In this document: piece by piece, positions 6,359 to 6,956 of the stretch
Layout of the letters: each line of letters opens with the position of its first letter
Position numbering within the stretch: position 1 is the stretch's first letter
DNA from: Bacteroidota bacterium
GTDB taxonomy: Bacteria; Bacteroidota; Rhodothermia; Balneolales; Balneolaceae
Direction: 5' to 3'
Assembly (NCBI GenBank): GCA_024635465.1
Contig: JAGXIS010000131.1
Location: 1 to 6,956 of the forward strand
Length of the DNA stretch: 6,956 nucleotides
Translations under genes and position numbers: made by a program
Notes under the pieces: generated by a model
Databases searched by the model: none
Told to the model about the DNA's origin: nothing
Seen by the model: the letters and a program-made list of their open reading frames with translations, nothing else

Positions 6359-6956
6359 ATGAAAAATATGCTCTCAGTACAGGAGCAGCTGTCTTCCGGA
6401 ACTAAAAATTTACCGGATATTTGTGATGAATATATCCGGTCTATAAATTCCAAAAATCCTGATATCAATGGATTTATCCACTTTGATGAGACACAGGTTC
6501 GAAGAGATGCTCAAAATATTCAAAAAAAGATAAAATCCGGTGACGCCGGAAAATTGGCAGGATTTGTTGTAGGTGTAAAAGATTTGATATGCGAAAGAGG
6601 TAAGAAAGTCACATGTGCCAGTCACATTTTGCATAATTTTGAAAGTACCTATGATGCGACGGTCATTCAGAAATTAAAGAATGAAGACGCACTACTAATT
6701 GGACGTACCAATATGGACGAATTTGGGATGGGATCCTCAACTGAGAATTCTATTTACGGGCCAACCAAGAACCCTGTTGATACTGATTACGTACCGGGTG
6801 GATCCAGCGGAGGCAGTGCTGCTGTGGTTGCTGCAGATATGTGCGATGTTTCATTAGGTTCAGACACAGGTGGTTCTATCCGTCAACCGGCCTCTTTTTG
6901 CGGTATAGTGGGCTTAAAACCAACTTATAGCCGTGTCTCCAGACACGGACTGGTTG
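6359..6956 (+). CDS. gatA: Asp-tRNA(Asn)/Glu-tRNA(Gln) amidotransferase subunit A (3' end outside window)
   Basis: Amidase subunit of the GatCAB complex, which releases ammonia from glutamine and passes it to GatB to convert mischarged Glu-tRNA(Gln) or Asp-tRNA(Asn). The visible 199 residues are the first part of a ~475-residue protein. The Ser-cisSer-Lys triad of the amidase-signature family is complete: K74 in GVKDLI, S149 in [10 protein letters not shown] (146-155) and S173 in [11 protein letters not shown] (168-178). The spacings (75 and 24 residues) equal those of S. aureus GatA (K79, S154, S178). Other conserved stretches are YDATVIQKL (98-106), [19 protein letters not shown] (113-131) and [18 protein letters not shown] (182-199). 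I chose the ATG at 6359 because [11 protein letters not shown] leads into the family's N-terminal helix; an ATG three codons later (6368) is an alternative. No Shine-Dalgarno is evident. It follows tatA by 13 bp. Confidence 0.96.
   Translation, partial: MKNMLSVQEQLSSGTKNLPDICDEYIRSINSKNPDINGFIHFDETQVRRDAQNIQKKIKSGDAGKLAGFVVGVKDLICERGKKVTCASHILHNFESTYDATVIQKLKNEDALLIGRTNMDEFGMGSSTENSIYGPTKNPVDTDYVPGGSSGGSAAVVAADMCDVSLGSDTGGSIRQPASFCGIVGLKPTYSRVSRHGLV

Noticed and set aside
6410..6634. Minus-strand 74-codon frame opposite gatA
   Set aside because: Antisense to a conserved GatA frame with complete catalytic residues.

Overview
This is a window of roughly 38-40% GC from a Gram-negative bacterium. 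It is coding-dense, with seven protein genes, two of them cut by the window edges. I see no mobile element, CRISPR array, tRNA or rRNA. The content points to the Bacteroidota/Balneolota/Rhodothermota (FCB) assemblage: a CrtD/CrtI-type carotenoid desaturase, a short acidic DUF2795-type protein of the kind seen in Bacteroidota, an Omp85 outer-membrane protein with a C-terminal Phe, a TatA with an FGAKRIPEL hinge, A-rich translation starts with little Shine-Dalgarno signal, and one good match to the Bacteroidota -7 promoter element. My best guess is a Balneolaceae-like marine or halophilic lineage, but that genus-level placement is inference.

Layout: from 5939 down to 1, five genes run on the minus strand. 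In transcription order they are a small DUF2795-type protein (5939-5685), an Omp85/TamA-BamA-family outer-membrane protein (5559-3175), a stand-alone cyclic-nucleotide-binding-fold protein without a DNA-binding domain (3151-2612), the 23S rRNA m5U methyltransferase RlmD (2596-1181) and a carotenoid desaturase (1140 to beyond the left edge). The last four are separated by only 23, 15 and 40 bp and probably form one transcription unit. From 6130 rightwards two genes run on the plus strand: tatA (6130-6345) and, 13 bp later, the start of gatA (6359 to beyond the right edge). The 190-bp AT-rich gap 5940-6129 is the divergent promoter region.

Functions: the genes are mostly housekeeping. They cover outer-membrane assembly (Omp85), ribosome maturation (RlmD), pigment synthesis (CrtD-like), protein export (TatA) and Gln-tRNA/Asn-tRNA formation (GatA). 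No pathway obviously joins them. The least explained items are the cNMP-fold protein with a degraded ligand pocket between the Omp85 and rlmD genes, and a 28-bp interrupted palindrome in the 125-bp gap just upstream of the Omp85 gene, which may be an operator. I did not find convincing evidence of an entirely new system.
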